Of a stretch of DNA of 64,000 nucleotides, positions 1 to 10,883 are shown piece by piece. The stretch is taken from the NCBI GenBank assembly GCA_012295275.1, contig CM022675.1, forward strand, positions 890,360 to 954,359, written 5' to 3'. The DNA is from Chrysomallon squamiferum (Eukaryota; Mollusca; Gastropoda; Neomphalida; Peltospiridae). The first letter of the stretch is position 1, and every line of letters starts with the position of its first letter. The notes under the pieces are model-generated. The model ran no database searches. It was not told the origin of the DNA and saw only the letters and a program-made list of their open reading frames with translations. Position numbers and translations under genes: made by a program.

Positions 1-77
1 ATTATTATTATTATCATTATCATCATCATCATCATCATCATTATTATCATTATCCACTATTATTATTATTATTATTA
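1..77. repeat. (ATT/ATC)n array at the left edge
   Basis: Same mixed ATT/ATC type as the 50.6 kb array, truncated by the window edge. 78-797 is CP2 intron with degenerate repeats of a gaagtaa-containing unit. Confidence 0.9.
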
Positions 78-797
78 AATCAAGGTGGAATGGGAGATAA
101 ATCAGTTTGTTTTGAAATAGAAATGAAATAGTTCACAACAATATGAAATTAAAATAATTTGTATAAAGATCAAAGGGAAGTAACTTTATGTCGGTATCAA
201 GGAACATAATTCATATTAAGAATAATTTGTATTAAGTTCTAAGGGAAGTAAATTTTACCACTAACAGGGGAGATAAGTTATAATAAGAATCATTTGTATT
301 AGAGGATATATTCATATTAAGAATAGTGTTTGTTATGACCTAATGGAAGTAACTTGTATAAATATTGGTAAAAATAATTCATGTTAAGATGAAGTAGAAT
401 AATTTGGTAAGAATCAAAAAGGAAGTAATTTTTTTAAGATGTAATTTAAATATTAAGATTCATTTAAAATAAGTTGTGCCGAGAAAAACCACTTGAAATA
501 AAATGTTACTGAGACAGATTAAGTGGAAATAACCTTCATTTAAAATCAACACTAAATAATTTCAGTTAATATTAAAGGGCAGTAACTCACATTCAGATCT
601 TAGAGAAATAATTCATATTAAGATCTAACTCATTCATAATGTCTGGGAAATAACAATGACTAGAATAAAAGTATGTATTTAAATTTTTTTTTATTTTACT
701 CAGATATTTATATAAAATCAAAAGCCTTCTAATTAATTTTACAGTTTTTGAAAATAAATATAATGTTTATTTTCAAATTGTTATTTATTTGTTTCAG

Positions 798-866
798 CCC
801 AAAGGTGCAGACAGAAAACACAAAACAGACAGAGAAAAAATGGACAAACGGTCAGAAGCTGAAAAG
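798..866 (+). CDS. TFCP2: CP2 gene, first exon in window (end of DNA-binding domain)
   Basis: Acceptor tttcag at 792-797, donor gtaatt from 867. 69 nt, phase 0 to 0, encoding a basic segment beginning [14 protein letters not shown] that is nearly identical to the CP2 family signature. Upstream exons are outside the window. Confidence 0.93.
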
Positions 867-3800
867 GTAATTTAAAAAAACAAAAAATGTCTTAAATTTT
901 AATCTTTATTTAAAATTTTCTTGTCAGTTATTCTGCCACCAAAATTATTTGATTTTAATTATCAAAAACTTTTTAATTACAGATTCAAAAATTGTTTTAT
1001 ATTCAATATGGCCTTGTTTTGGTTACTGATTTCACCAGTTTATATTCCATCATGGATTTTATTTTGTTAACTGTTCATTGGATATTCAGTTAATATTGTA
1101 TTCTTTTTTAATTTTATAACTGAAGAGACAGTAATTAAAAGGAATTTGCATCGTTATAATTACAATATTCTCTATTACAAAATTGCCATATCAACTTATC
1201 TTTTAGGTTTATGTAATCATGTGTATGTTTAAAATGATTTTCATTCATAAATTGTTTTCTGTTTTTGTTTCAAAGGAAAAATATCAACCTTCATACGAAT
1301 GTACAGTACTCACAGAGGTAAGAAACAGACTTAGATTTATTAACTTTACTTTTAAAATTAATTAACATTACAACTGTGTTGAATCTTTTGTTAGACCCAC
1401 TGAAAAAAGTGAAATCTACATTCAGTTTATACATGCACCAGTTTAGTGACACATACACACACACACACACTGCACACAGACACACACACACACACAGACA
1501 CATCAAAACTCATTCACCACCCACCAGAAGCATTTGTCCAGCAAACCAGAGGTGATCTGGATAGTGGAAACAGGCTAAATCTTTACTTGAAATAAAACAA
1601 ACACCCACAAAACAATGAAACTGTATTTAAAGAGAAACAAATTAATGCACATCTAAACAGTGTCTGTTTGATCTTTTTTAATTCACTTAAAATACCTCTA
1701 CAGAATACACTTGGTCACTAGCAAGCAGAATTTTTGCTAGTCTTTTGGGCATGATAATAAGTGAAACAAATAATAACTTAGTTACAGAATTACAGAAATG
1801 GCATCATGGAAACTAATTTAGAAATAGCCTACTTCAAAAATTGCCATTTTATTGCATTAATGGTTCAGTCCCTGTGTATGTGTGTGTGTCTAACTCTCAA
1901 CAAATATGTATGTATACACACACACAGATAAATAGATAGACAGAAACATGGCAGTTGTATATATATATATATATATATATGGATGTATAATTATTTCAGG
2001 TTCCACTGGATCAGGTTCTGGCAGCACAAGCTGCTTTAGTTTTAAAATCACCATCTTCATCAATACCAAGCATCTCTCCCATGGCTAACAGTCTACCAGA
2101 AACAAGGCAAGTAATTTTATATGTTGTTTATTTAAAACAGTCTACCAGAAACAAGGCAAGTAATTTTATATGTTGTTTATTTAAAACAGTCTACCAGAAA
2201 CAAGGCAAGTAATTTTATATGTTGTTTATTTAAAACAGTCTACCAGAAACAAGGCAAGTAATTTTATATGTTGTTTATTTAAAACAGTCTACCAGAAACA
2301 AGGCAAGTAATTTTATATGTTGTTTATTTAAAATAGTCTACCAGAAACAAGGCAAGTCATTTTATATGTTGTTTATTTAAAACAGTCTACCAGAAACAAG
2401 GCAAGTCATTTTATATGTTGTTTATTTAAAACAGTCTACCAGAAACAAGGCAAGTAATTTTATGTTGTTTATTTAAAATAGTCTACCAGAAACAAGGCAA
2501 GTAATTTTATATGTTTATTTAAAACTGATTTAAGAAGTTGGTTAAATAAAATACTATACATTGAAAAAAAAGAAAGAAAAGAAAGGAGGAAAGAAAAAAG
2601 AGAAAGAAAATAATAAAAACAAATAATAACACTATTATTCTATGGATAACTGTTCATATATTTTTATATTCGGCAAATTTACATATTTTGTTTTTCCTAT
2701 TCTTTCTTTTTTCTCTCTGATTTTCATTCTTTTGTCTTTTTTTAAATTTATTTTGTGTGTCACACTCTCTGGCTCACTGCATTTGTCTGTTCCCCTTCTT
2801 CATTTCTCCCTCTTTCTCTCCTTCTCTCTCAAATTTCATTATATATCTTCTCATTGTAACCTCTGGTTTCTTCACTCTCACAAATTTTTCTTCATATAAA
2901 TTTTTGTAGTCATAATGTTCATTCCTGTTTGTTTAACCACCATTGCCATTTTAATGACTATAAAAATGTAATTTTTATGTTTTCTTTATTTTTATTTTTT
3001 ATTTTTTTTCAGATCTCCTCCTAGCACTGTAAGTCCGCCTACACCACCACCATCAACATCAACACCAATTGTAGTTCACACACCAACATCGCCCGTCGTA
3101 ACGGGAAACGTCAGCCAGAACCCGAACCTCTTGCAGGGGTAAATGTATTTTTAGTTATTTACTTGTTTATTTATTTATTTGCTTACTTATTTACTTATTT
3201 ACTTTTGTTTGTTTATTTAACAACCAGAACTCAAATCACTTGCAGGAGTAGATCTGTTTTTATTTATTTACTTGCTTACTTGTTTACTTTCATTTATTTG
3301 TTCCTTTTTTATTAATAATTAATGAAATTTATTTATTATTTTTAAAATCTATTTATTTACTTGCTTACTTATTTACTTATTAATTTGTTCATTTATTTAT
3401 TTTATTTATTCATTCATTCATTCATTTGTTTATTCATTAATTATATATTTATTGATTTGTTAACGTATTTATTTATTTATTTTTTTGTTCATTTTCTATT
3501 TGTTCATTCATATGTTTATTTATTATTTATTTAATCTTTCATTTGTTTATTTATATATTATTTACTTATTGTTTGTTTGTACATTTATTTATTTATTTAC
3601 TTGTTTGTTTCTACATTTATTTATTTACTTACTTTATTATTTACTCATGCTTACTTACTTGTTTGTTTGTTTGCTTGTACGTTTGTTTGTACATTTATTT
3701 ATTTGTTTGTTTATTTGTTTATTTGTTTATTTATTTATTTATTTATCTATTTATTTGTTTCAGCCGCTAGCATCAGATACCACAGCTGCAGAAGTAACAC

Positions 3801-4499
3801 AGTGGTTGATATTTAACAGGTTTTCAAACTATACACGAGTATTCCAAAACTTTTCAGGTGATCTTAACATTTTATATCAATAATTGTATTAATTAATACT
3901 TTATCTCATTAATTAAACAAGTTAAACTGCCTGACAGTCAGTCCAACTATTTTTCTGTTTTCCAGTTCTTATTGTCCACTACAGCATTTGTCTTCAAACT
4001 GTCTAATTGTATGATCTCTAATTATCTGATATCTAATTATATGATATCTAACTATCTGATAGCTGTCTGGGATTTAATTATATGATATCCAATTGTCTGA
4101 TATCTAATTATATGATATCTAATTATCTGATATCTAACTACATGATATCTAACTATCTGATATCTAACTACATGATATCTAATTATCTGATATCTAACTA
4201 TCTGATATCTAACTATCTGATATCTAACTGCATGATATCTAATTGTATGTTGTCTAATTATCTGATATCTAACTGCATGAAATCTAACTATATGTTATCT
4301 AATTATCTGGTATCTAATTATATGATATCTAATTATCTGGTGGTAGGTGCTGACTTGCTGAGACTGAACAGAGAAGATTTAATACAGATCTGTGGTTTGG
4401 CCGATGGAATCAGACTGAACAACTGTCTACAGTCACGGTCTGTCGAGTTTACTTATAAAATGTGCTTTTCTTTTAAATTATTTTATACAAACACAAAAA

Positions 4500-4544
<45 letters not shown>

Positions 4545-7500
4545 ACACACACACAACACAAACACAACATACAAAATACACACACGTTCACAAAGTACAA
4601 AAATTGAAACACTTGTACCAAAAATAAGACATGCTGTTTGCACTGAACATTGACACAGCTGTTATTTGGTCATGGTCTATTGATTTTGTGACATTCCATA
4701 GTGTACTATATTTGATTCTTATTGTATTATCATGTTATATCATGCCATGCCATACTATATTACATTGAACTGTTATTTCATCTCATACTTACTGGATGAC
4801 ATTCTGTATATCATGTTTTATTATTTATCATTTTAGGGCTGTAAGGCCTCGTTTAACAATATATGTATGTCAAGAAATGGAATCAGGTAAACATATTTTA
4901 TACATCATGATTTTTTCTCTTTTTTTTGTGTTAAACCATTATCAAAGCTATTTTTTATTATTATTATTATTATAACTGACGGGAAAAAGTTAATGTGTAA
5001 AAAATGTTTTACATTTAAATTTATTTTAATGAATGAAAATTATTTGAAAAAAAAAGAATTAATATTTTAAAGATGGAATTAATTATTTATTATTGAAATT
5101 TTTATTTTATTTCTTATTATTATTATTATTGATAATGTAAATTTTGTTAGTCTGGTGGCAACAATATATATTCATTACTTACTAATTTTCATTTGTTAAT
5201 TTCTTTATTTTTATTTTTATTTATTTATTTATTTATTTATTTATTGAATAACACATTCACACACTAACATACATGCAATGTATACACATGGATTTACATA
5301 TTATATTATATTATATTATATTATATGGTATCATATGGTATCACATTTTATCATATTGTTATTACACTACATAATGTAATGTCATGCTATGTTACGTTAA
5401 ACATTATTATGTTATTTATGTTAAGTCATGTTATGTTGTGTTGTATTACACCAGTGTATCATGCTGTGTACTTGGATCAAATGACGGTGACAGAGCTGTG
5501 TCAGAAACTGGCGCTGTTGTTTGGAATGCCTGTGTCTCAAATAGGAGACATCTACATCCAGGGACCCTCGGGAATCCACGTCTTAGTCACTGACGAGGTG
5601 CGTCTCTTCATCCCTTACACTAAATACTCCGTGTTAAATAGTTCTTTTTATCTCTTACACTAAATACTCTGTGTTAAATAGTTCTCTTCGTCTCTTACAC
5701 TAAATACTCTGTGTTAAATAGTTCTTTTTATCTCTTACACTAAATACTCTGTGTTAAATAGTTCTCTTCATCCCTTACACTAAATACTCTGTGTTAAATA
5801 GTTCTTTTTATCCCTTACACTAAATACTTTGTGTTAAATAGTTCTCTTTATCTCTCACACTAAATACTCAGTTAAATAGTTCTCTTCATCCCTTACACTA
5901 AATACTCTGTGTTAAATAGTTATTTTTATCCCTTACACTAAATACTCTGTGTTAAATAGTTCTTTTTATCTCTTACACTAAATACTCTGTGTTAAATAGT
6001 TCTTTTTATCTCTTACACTAAATACTCTGTGTTAAATAGTTCTTTTTATCTCTTACACTAAATACTCTGTGTTAAATAGTTCTTTTTATCTCTTACACTA
6101 AATACTCTGTGTTAAATAGTTCTTTTTATCTCTTACACTAAATACTCTGTGTTAAATAGTTCTCTTCAATTTTTACACTAAATACTCTGTGTTAAATAGT
6201 TCTCTTTACACTAAATACTCTACATTATAGGGTTAAAGGTAGTTTAGTATTCTGTGTTTTTTTATAGATAACAATTTTTTATTTTTATTTTTTTAAATTT
6301 TTTTCTGTTAGAATTAAAATCAGAATACTTTAGATTATAGGATTAAAGGTAGATTAACATTCTGTTTTTTTTTTATAAATTATATTAATTTTTTTTTTCT
6401 GTTGGAATTAAAATCAGAATACTTCAGATTATAGGATTAAAGGTGGAATAAATATTTTTTTTTATCTTAATTGTTTGAAAATAAAAGCAAGGTAGATTAG
6501 CATTCTGTGTTTATATAAATAAATAAATAAATATTTGTTTTTATCTTAATTGTTTGAAAATAAAAGCCAGTTCTCCAGCAGTGACTATAAAGGTGTTACT
6601 GAATGTTTTATGTTACCAATATAGATATTTAGTTAAAGTATAAATTTATTTTTTTTGTTAAAATGTAAATGTAAAATTTTGTTAACATGTAAATAAATGT
6701 AAATATTATGTTAAAATATAAATGTAAATATTGTGTTAAAAAATAAATGTAAATATTGTGTTAAATATAAATGTAAGTATTTAGTTTAAATGTAAATATT
6801 TTTTAAAATGTAAATAGGGGATTTAAGTTAAAATATAAACGTAAATATATTGTTAAAATATTAACATTAAGTATTTAGCTAATATGTAAACATTATCTTA
6901 AACTGTAAATGTAAATAATTAACTAAAAATGTAAATTTTATGTTAAAATATAAATGTAAATATTATGTTAAAATATAAACATTAATATTTTGTTAAATTA
7001 TGAATGTAAATATTTAATTAAAATATAAATGTAAATATTAAGTTAAAATATAAATTAAATGTTATGTTAAAATATAAATGTAAATGTTATGTTAAAACAA
7101 ATGTAAATGTTATGTTAAAACAAATGTAAATGTTATGTTAAAACATAAATGTAAATGTTATGTTAAAACAAATGTAAATGTTATGTTAAAACATAAATGT
7201 AAATGTTATGTTAAAATATAAATATAAATATGTTAAAATGTAAATGTAAATATTTAGTTAAAATATAAATGTAAATATTAAATTGAAATATAAATGTAAA
7301 TATTATGTTAAAATGTAAATGTTATGTTAAAACTGTCTGTTTCAGGTGGTTGCTAATGTATCTGATCAGACGAGATTTTCTGTGGAAGGAATGAAAGGTA
7401 AGTAAAAAGATATAAATATTTAACAAACCGTATTTGGAACTGTGTTTCCCATTATCAGAGACTTTAGTACCCAGTTGAAGAAACAGATTTTCTACCAAAG

Positions 7501-8461
7501 CTGCCTGGAATGGCTCGGGAATGAAAGCATGTGCTAGACATGTATCTTCACACTCATTATTGTATTAGAATGTATCTTCACATCATTTTGTATTAGACAT
7601 GTATCTTCACACTCATTATTGTATTAGACATGTGTCTTAAATATTTAACATGTCGGTTCTTCTTATTATTGTATTAGACGCGTGTCTCTTCACACTTATT
7701 ATTGTATTTGGAATGTATCTTCACCCATTATTGTATTAGGCGTGTCTTCACACTCATTTACTCACACTTATTATTGTATTAGAGACTTTCTTCACCCATT
7801 ATTGTTGAAGAAACAGTATTTGTATTAGACATGATTTAGACATGTATCTTCAAAAACATCTTCCCATTATTGTATTAGACATGTATCTACCAAAGACATG
7901 TCTTCAAACTCAGAATGGACATGTATCTTCAAACTCATTATTGTATTGAATTAGTATTAGACATGTATTTTCATACTCATTATTGTATTAGACATGTATC
8001 TTCATACTCATTGTATTAGACATGTATCTTCATACTCACTCATCATTCATTTATTAGACATGTATCTTCAGACTCATTATTGATTAGACATGTATTTTCA
8101 TACTCATTATTGATTAGACATGTATTTTCATACTCATTATTGATTAGACATGACATGTATTGTATTTTTCATACTCATTATTGATTAGACATGTATCTTC
8201 ATACTCATTCATTATTGTATTTCATCAAATTATTGTATTAGACATGTATCACTCATTACTGTATTTATCAATTCTTCAAACTTACTTTGCATGGTGCAGT
8301 GCCTTGGTCATTGACATTAGAAATTTTCATACTCATTATTGTATTAGTATCCACACCCACATCTAAAATAGTTTGTAAATTCATATATGGAATTTAAAAA
8401 AAAGAAAAAGAAAACACACAACAACAAATAAACAAATTGTTTATAAATTGTAAAAAGAAAG

Positions 8462-8493
<32 letters not shown>

Positions 8494-8678
8494 CAGAAGG
8501 TTTTTAAAGAATATTTATCAGTTGTTTTAAAACAAAAACATCGAATAGTCTAATGTAATATTATTAAACATGTTCAGATCCCATCTCAGAAAATTTAACT
8601 CTCAAATTTTTTTAATTCCTTTTCATTACAGATGACAGCAGTCCAAAATACAGAGTGCTACTTCGAAATATGGAGTGA
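798..8678 (+). CDS. TFCP2: CP2/LSF-family transcription factor (TFCP2/UBP1 type), 3' part, 10 coding exons
   Basis: Sequence-specific DNA-binding transcription factor of the nucleus; only the C-terminal ~273 residues lie here. Exons: 798-866, 1276-1317, 2000-2106, 3013-3138, 3764-3857, 4347-4437, 4837-4886, 5455-5597, 7346-7397, 8632-8678. The first two give the end of the CP2 DNA-binding domain ([15 protein letters not shown], then [14 protein letters not shown]). Exons 3-4 encode a Ser/Thr/Pro-rich linker. Exons 5-6 give the SAM-like domain ([20 protein letters not shown], then [17 protein letters not shown]). Exons 7-10 give the C-terminal dimerisation domain ([35 protein letters not shown]) ending in RNME and TGA. 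Order and motifs match vertebrate TFCP2/UBP1, and the grainyhead branch fits less well. All junction phases agree except exon 4 to 5. The intron after exon 3 uses a GC donor. Nearly every intron carries its own minisatellite. Confidence 0.93.
1276..1317 (+). CDS. TFCP2: CP2 gene exon (EKYQPSYE segment)
   Basis: Acceptor caaag before 1276, donor gtaaga from 1318. 42 nt, phase 0 to 0, encoding [14 protein letters not shown], the conserved end of the CP2 domain. Confidence 0.92.
1446..1500. repeat. (CA)n microsatellite
   Basis: Interrupted CA array in a CP2 intron. Another lies at 4505-4560. Both have low-complexity open frames on one strand that are not genes. Confidence 0.9.
2000..2106 (+). 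CDS. TFCP2: CP2 gene exon, linker, with GC splice donor
   Basis: Acceptor ttatttcag, 107 nt, phase 0 to 2. The encoded peptide ends NSLPET plus AG of an Arg codon. The donor is AG|GCAAGT (gc at 2107-2108), a good GC-AG intron consensus. The nearby gtaatt at 2111 would put the next exon in a frame that stops at once (TAG), so GC is the supported choice. The last 15 coding bases are repeated downstream. Confidence 0.85.
2092..2520 (+). repeat. 49-bp minisatellite duplicating exon end plus GC donor (9 copies)
   Basis: Copies of tctaccagaaacaag followed by gcaagt start at 2092 (true exon), 2141, 2190, 2239, 2288, 2337, 2386, 2435 and 2482: period 49, last step 47. Each extra copy is preceded by aacag or aatag, so it resembles a 15-nt exon between an AG acceptor and a GC donor. 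Copies are nearly identical, suggesting recent expansion. Confidence 0.95.
3013..3138 (+). CDS. TFCP2: CP2 gene exon, Pro/Thr/Ser linker
   Basis: Long T-rich acceptor ending cag at 3010-3012. It completes the Arg codon and reads [18 protein letters not shown] through to NPNLLQ. It is GC-richer than the flanking intron and the other two frames stop. The 3' edge is uncertain: the only nearby GT donor (3139, after a run of four G) leaves phase 2, but the next exon needs phase 0. A consensus-like GTAAGT at 3030-3035 would give phase 0 and a 17-nt exon. Confidence 0.75.
3140..3763. repeat. (TTTA/TTTG/TTAC)n tetranucleotide tract filling an intron
   Basis: The whole intron between the linker exon and the SAM exon is degenerate ATTT, GTTT and ACTT units. 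At 3221-3252 it contains a diverged second copy of the end of the linker exon (original 3112-3140). Long open frames here are artefacts. Confidence 0.85.
3764..3857 (+). CDS. TFCP2: CP2 gene exon, SAM-like domain part 1
   Basis: Acceptor ttgtttcag, donor gtgatc. 94 nt, phase 0 to 1. Encodes [20 protein letters not shown] and then [11 protein letters not shown], aligning with the QQWLHRNRFSTFTRLFTNFSG region known in vertebrate TFCP2. Confidence 0.92.
4003..4340 (+). repeat. 15-bp minisatellite (gatatctaactatct type)
   Basis: About 22 tandem units of gatatctaactatct and close variants end just upstream of the acceptor at 4345-4346. The open frame that crosses it ([10 protein letters not shown] repeats) is an artefact of the 15-bp period. 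Confidence 0.92.
4347..4437 (+). CDS. TFCP2: CP2 gene exon, SAM-like domain part 2
   Basis: Acceptor ggtag, donor gtctgt. 91 nt, phase 1 to 2. Encodes [17 protein letters not shown] and [14 protein letters not shown] 15-bp minisatellite runs up to within a few bases of the acceptor. Confidence 0.92.
4837..4886 (+). CDS. TFCP2: CP2 gene exon, [11 protein letters not shown] segment
   Basis: Acceptor attttag, donor gtaaac. 50 nt, phase 2 to 1. Encodes [16 protein letters not shown], the first strand of the dimerisation domain. Confidence 0.92.
5455..5597 (+). CDS. TFCP2: CP2 gene exon, dimerisation domain
   Basis: Acceptor acaccag, donor gtgcgt. 143 nt, phase 1 to 0. Encodes [20 protein letters not shown] and, later, [17 protein letters not shown] 40-bp minisatellite starts about 15 bp into the next intron. 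Confidence 0.93.
5606..6225 (+). repeat. 40-bp minisatellite, about 15 copies
   Basis: Unit contains ttacactaaatactctgtgt followed by taaatagttctttttatctc. Starts at 5615, 5655, 5695, 5735, 5775, 5815 and onward with a 40-bp step, immediately downstream of the CP2 donor at 5598. Confidence 0.95.
6600..7335 (+). repeat. AT-rich ~21-bp tandem array
   Basis: Repeated words tgttaaaatataaatgtaaa and variants fill the rest of the same intron up to about 10 bp before the acceptor of the 7346 exon. Confidence 0.88.
7346..7397 (+). CDS. TFCP2: CP2 gene penultimate exon
   Basis: Acceptor tgtttcag, donor gtaagt. 52 nt, phase 0 to 1, encoding [17 protein letters not shown]. Confidence 0.88.
7505..8350 (+). 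repeat. ~30-bp minisatellite (attattgtattagacatgta type)
   Basis: Degenerate tandem units of attattgtattagacatgta plus tcttcatactc fill the last CP2 intron. Units vary in length, so the array looks older than the 40-bp and 49-bp ones. Confidence 0.88.
8632..8678 (+). CDS. TFCP2: CP2 gene terminal coding exon
   Basis: Acceptor cattacag, then [14 protein letters not shown] and TGA at 8676-8678. Phase matches the previous exon. The ending corresponds to the terminal strand of the family (compare YHIILK). Confidence 0.9.
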
Positions 8679-10100
8679 AAAAAAACAAACAACAAAACAA
8701 ATGTTACAGACTAATTGTAGGTGAAGTAATGTGGGTGTTTTAAAAAGAAGAAGAAGAAAAAAAATAAAAATGAAAAATGCAATACAAGAAACAAAACCAC
8801 TGAAATGACCCCAAAAATGAAGTGTGGATTGAGATATTTACTTATCACACAAAGAGTGAAGTTTTGCAATAAGAATTAAATGAAGTTTGGCAGTAAGAAT
8901 TGAGTGAAGTTTTGCAGTAAGAATTTAATGAAGTTTTGCACTGAGATAAATGAAGTTGTTGCAGCAAGAAGTAACTGAAGTTTAGAAAGAGATCAAGTGA
9001 AGTTTTTGCAACAAGAAAAATAGAAATTTAGCAACAAGAATTTTGCAACAAAAATTTTTGAAAGTTTTGCATGGATAAATTAAATGAAGTTTCAAACAGG
9101 AGTTTACTGAAGTTTGGCAGTAGAAAAAAAACAGAAATTTAGCAACAAATTAAACAGACATTTTACATCAAGAATTAAGACAAAGTTGTTTTTTTTTATG
9201 GAAGATTAAAATTACAACAAAGGTTACACATCAGTGACAATGGTGTTTGCCGTTTTAAAACTATTTTTTTATTTAGCATCTGGTCGTTAGAATTTTAACA
9301 CAGTTTGAAGTCATCATGTTTTTTAGCTGATCTGTTTCTGAATGTAGCTGTTAAAGTTTGAAGCGAATTTTAATTTTAAATTTTCTTTTTTTAACTGTTT
9401 CTGGCAGCTCTTTTTTCTTTTATTTTTATTTTTATTTTTTTTTGTCTTTTTTTTTTCATGTTACATGTACAGATTATAAATTTGTTGAAATTTATTTATT
9501 TTTCATCTTTTTAAGTGATAGAAATTTGAATTTCCAGTCATAAAAATAATGATAAATTAATAATTTGACATATTTAAGGAATCTTTAACTTACTTATTTA
9601 ATTTTAGAATGTGGATGTCATAGTTTTGCTGTGATTAACATAATCTGAAAATTTAAAACTGCTCTTGTTCTTAAAAAATTCTTAATTAGAATTAAACAAT
9701 TGTAAATTAATTGTAAAATATTAAATATTTTAATTCTAAGAGACGTTTTAATTTTCTTTGTATATGGCAGTTATGGTTTCCTTACGGTGATTATCATATT
9801 AAGAATGATTATTTTTTTTTTCTTTATTTTTCTATTTCGATTTATCATTATGCATATGAATAAAAATAAAAATAAATTTTATTAACTGAAGATGATTGTG
9901 GATAGATTTCAGTTACTGAAAATCATTACAGCTGGGAATAAAACATACTTTATGATTTTATGTTTTAGCTAACTGTGACAACTGAAGTAAAAAAAAAACT
10001 GCATTTTGTTTTACAGGGATCTTTGATAATACTGTTGTGCTTTTATTTCTAAAATGAATTTATATGTTCATTAAAAAATCAAACCCTAATAAACTGAGAA
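8679..10100 (+). other. Probable 3' UTR of the CP2 gene
   Basis: AT-rich non-coding sequence directly after the stop codon. It holds imperfect direct repeats of about 20-30 bp around the word gaagttttgcagtaagaatt (about 8850-9180). Several AATAAA words occur, for example 10088-10093, but none can be chosen as the real poly(A) signal, so the end is a guess. Confidence 0.4.
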
Positions 10101-10823
10101 TATAAATAGTTTAGTAGTAGGTTTGTCTGCTTACAGAGACTGTTTTTGTTTTAGGTAGTTACATATCAAACATTCAGTCATCACCAATTTTATGGAAACG
10201 TGAAAATAGTTCTGCCTTTTTAAAGTTTCTGAACTGAAATGTGAAATGGTTTTGTTGTTTAAATCTGATATTTATATTCCTCTGAAGACTCAGCTTATTT
10301 CTAATTTGTTGATCTGTGTGGTTTCAATGCAGTCTAAGAAATAAACCTGTACTGCTGGCATTGTTTAAAAATATCCCTTCATTTATTTATTTTTATAATT
10401 TAATAAATAAAATGGTTATTATGTCAAAGACAAAGGAACTGCAGAAAGCAAGTTTAGTTTTGTTTTACTCATTGGGTTGGTCAGTTCAAATCCCATCAAG
10501 GATTATTTATCTTGTTGTTTTTTTAATCATGAAAATTGTTTTATTTTTTTTATTTTTATTTTTTATTTTATTTTAAATCAATCATCCCCTTCATGTCGTT
10601 ATAAATAAAATAAATTTATTTATTTTATGATGATAAATTATTTTGTATCGTGGCAAAACATTGTATAAAAAGCTTCAAGATATATTTATAGTAGCATATA
10701 TACTGGTAAATAAGATTAGTTCTGTGTGTTTTAAAGTATTTGTTGAAATATTTTTAATAACAGGTTCTTGTATGGTTAACATTAAACAGAATTGATTTTC
10801 ATTATATTTCTGTCTCATGTTAT

Positions 10824-10883
<60 letters not shown>

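Noticed and set aside
4082-4627. 181-codon frame beginning with ISNYL repeats
   Set aside because: A 15-bp intronic minisatellite read through into the real CP2 exon at 4347-4437 and then a CA repeat.
5598-6225. CRISPR-like regular 40-bp repeat
   Set aside because: Direct tandem units without unique spacers, inside a eukaryotic intron; a minisatellite.
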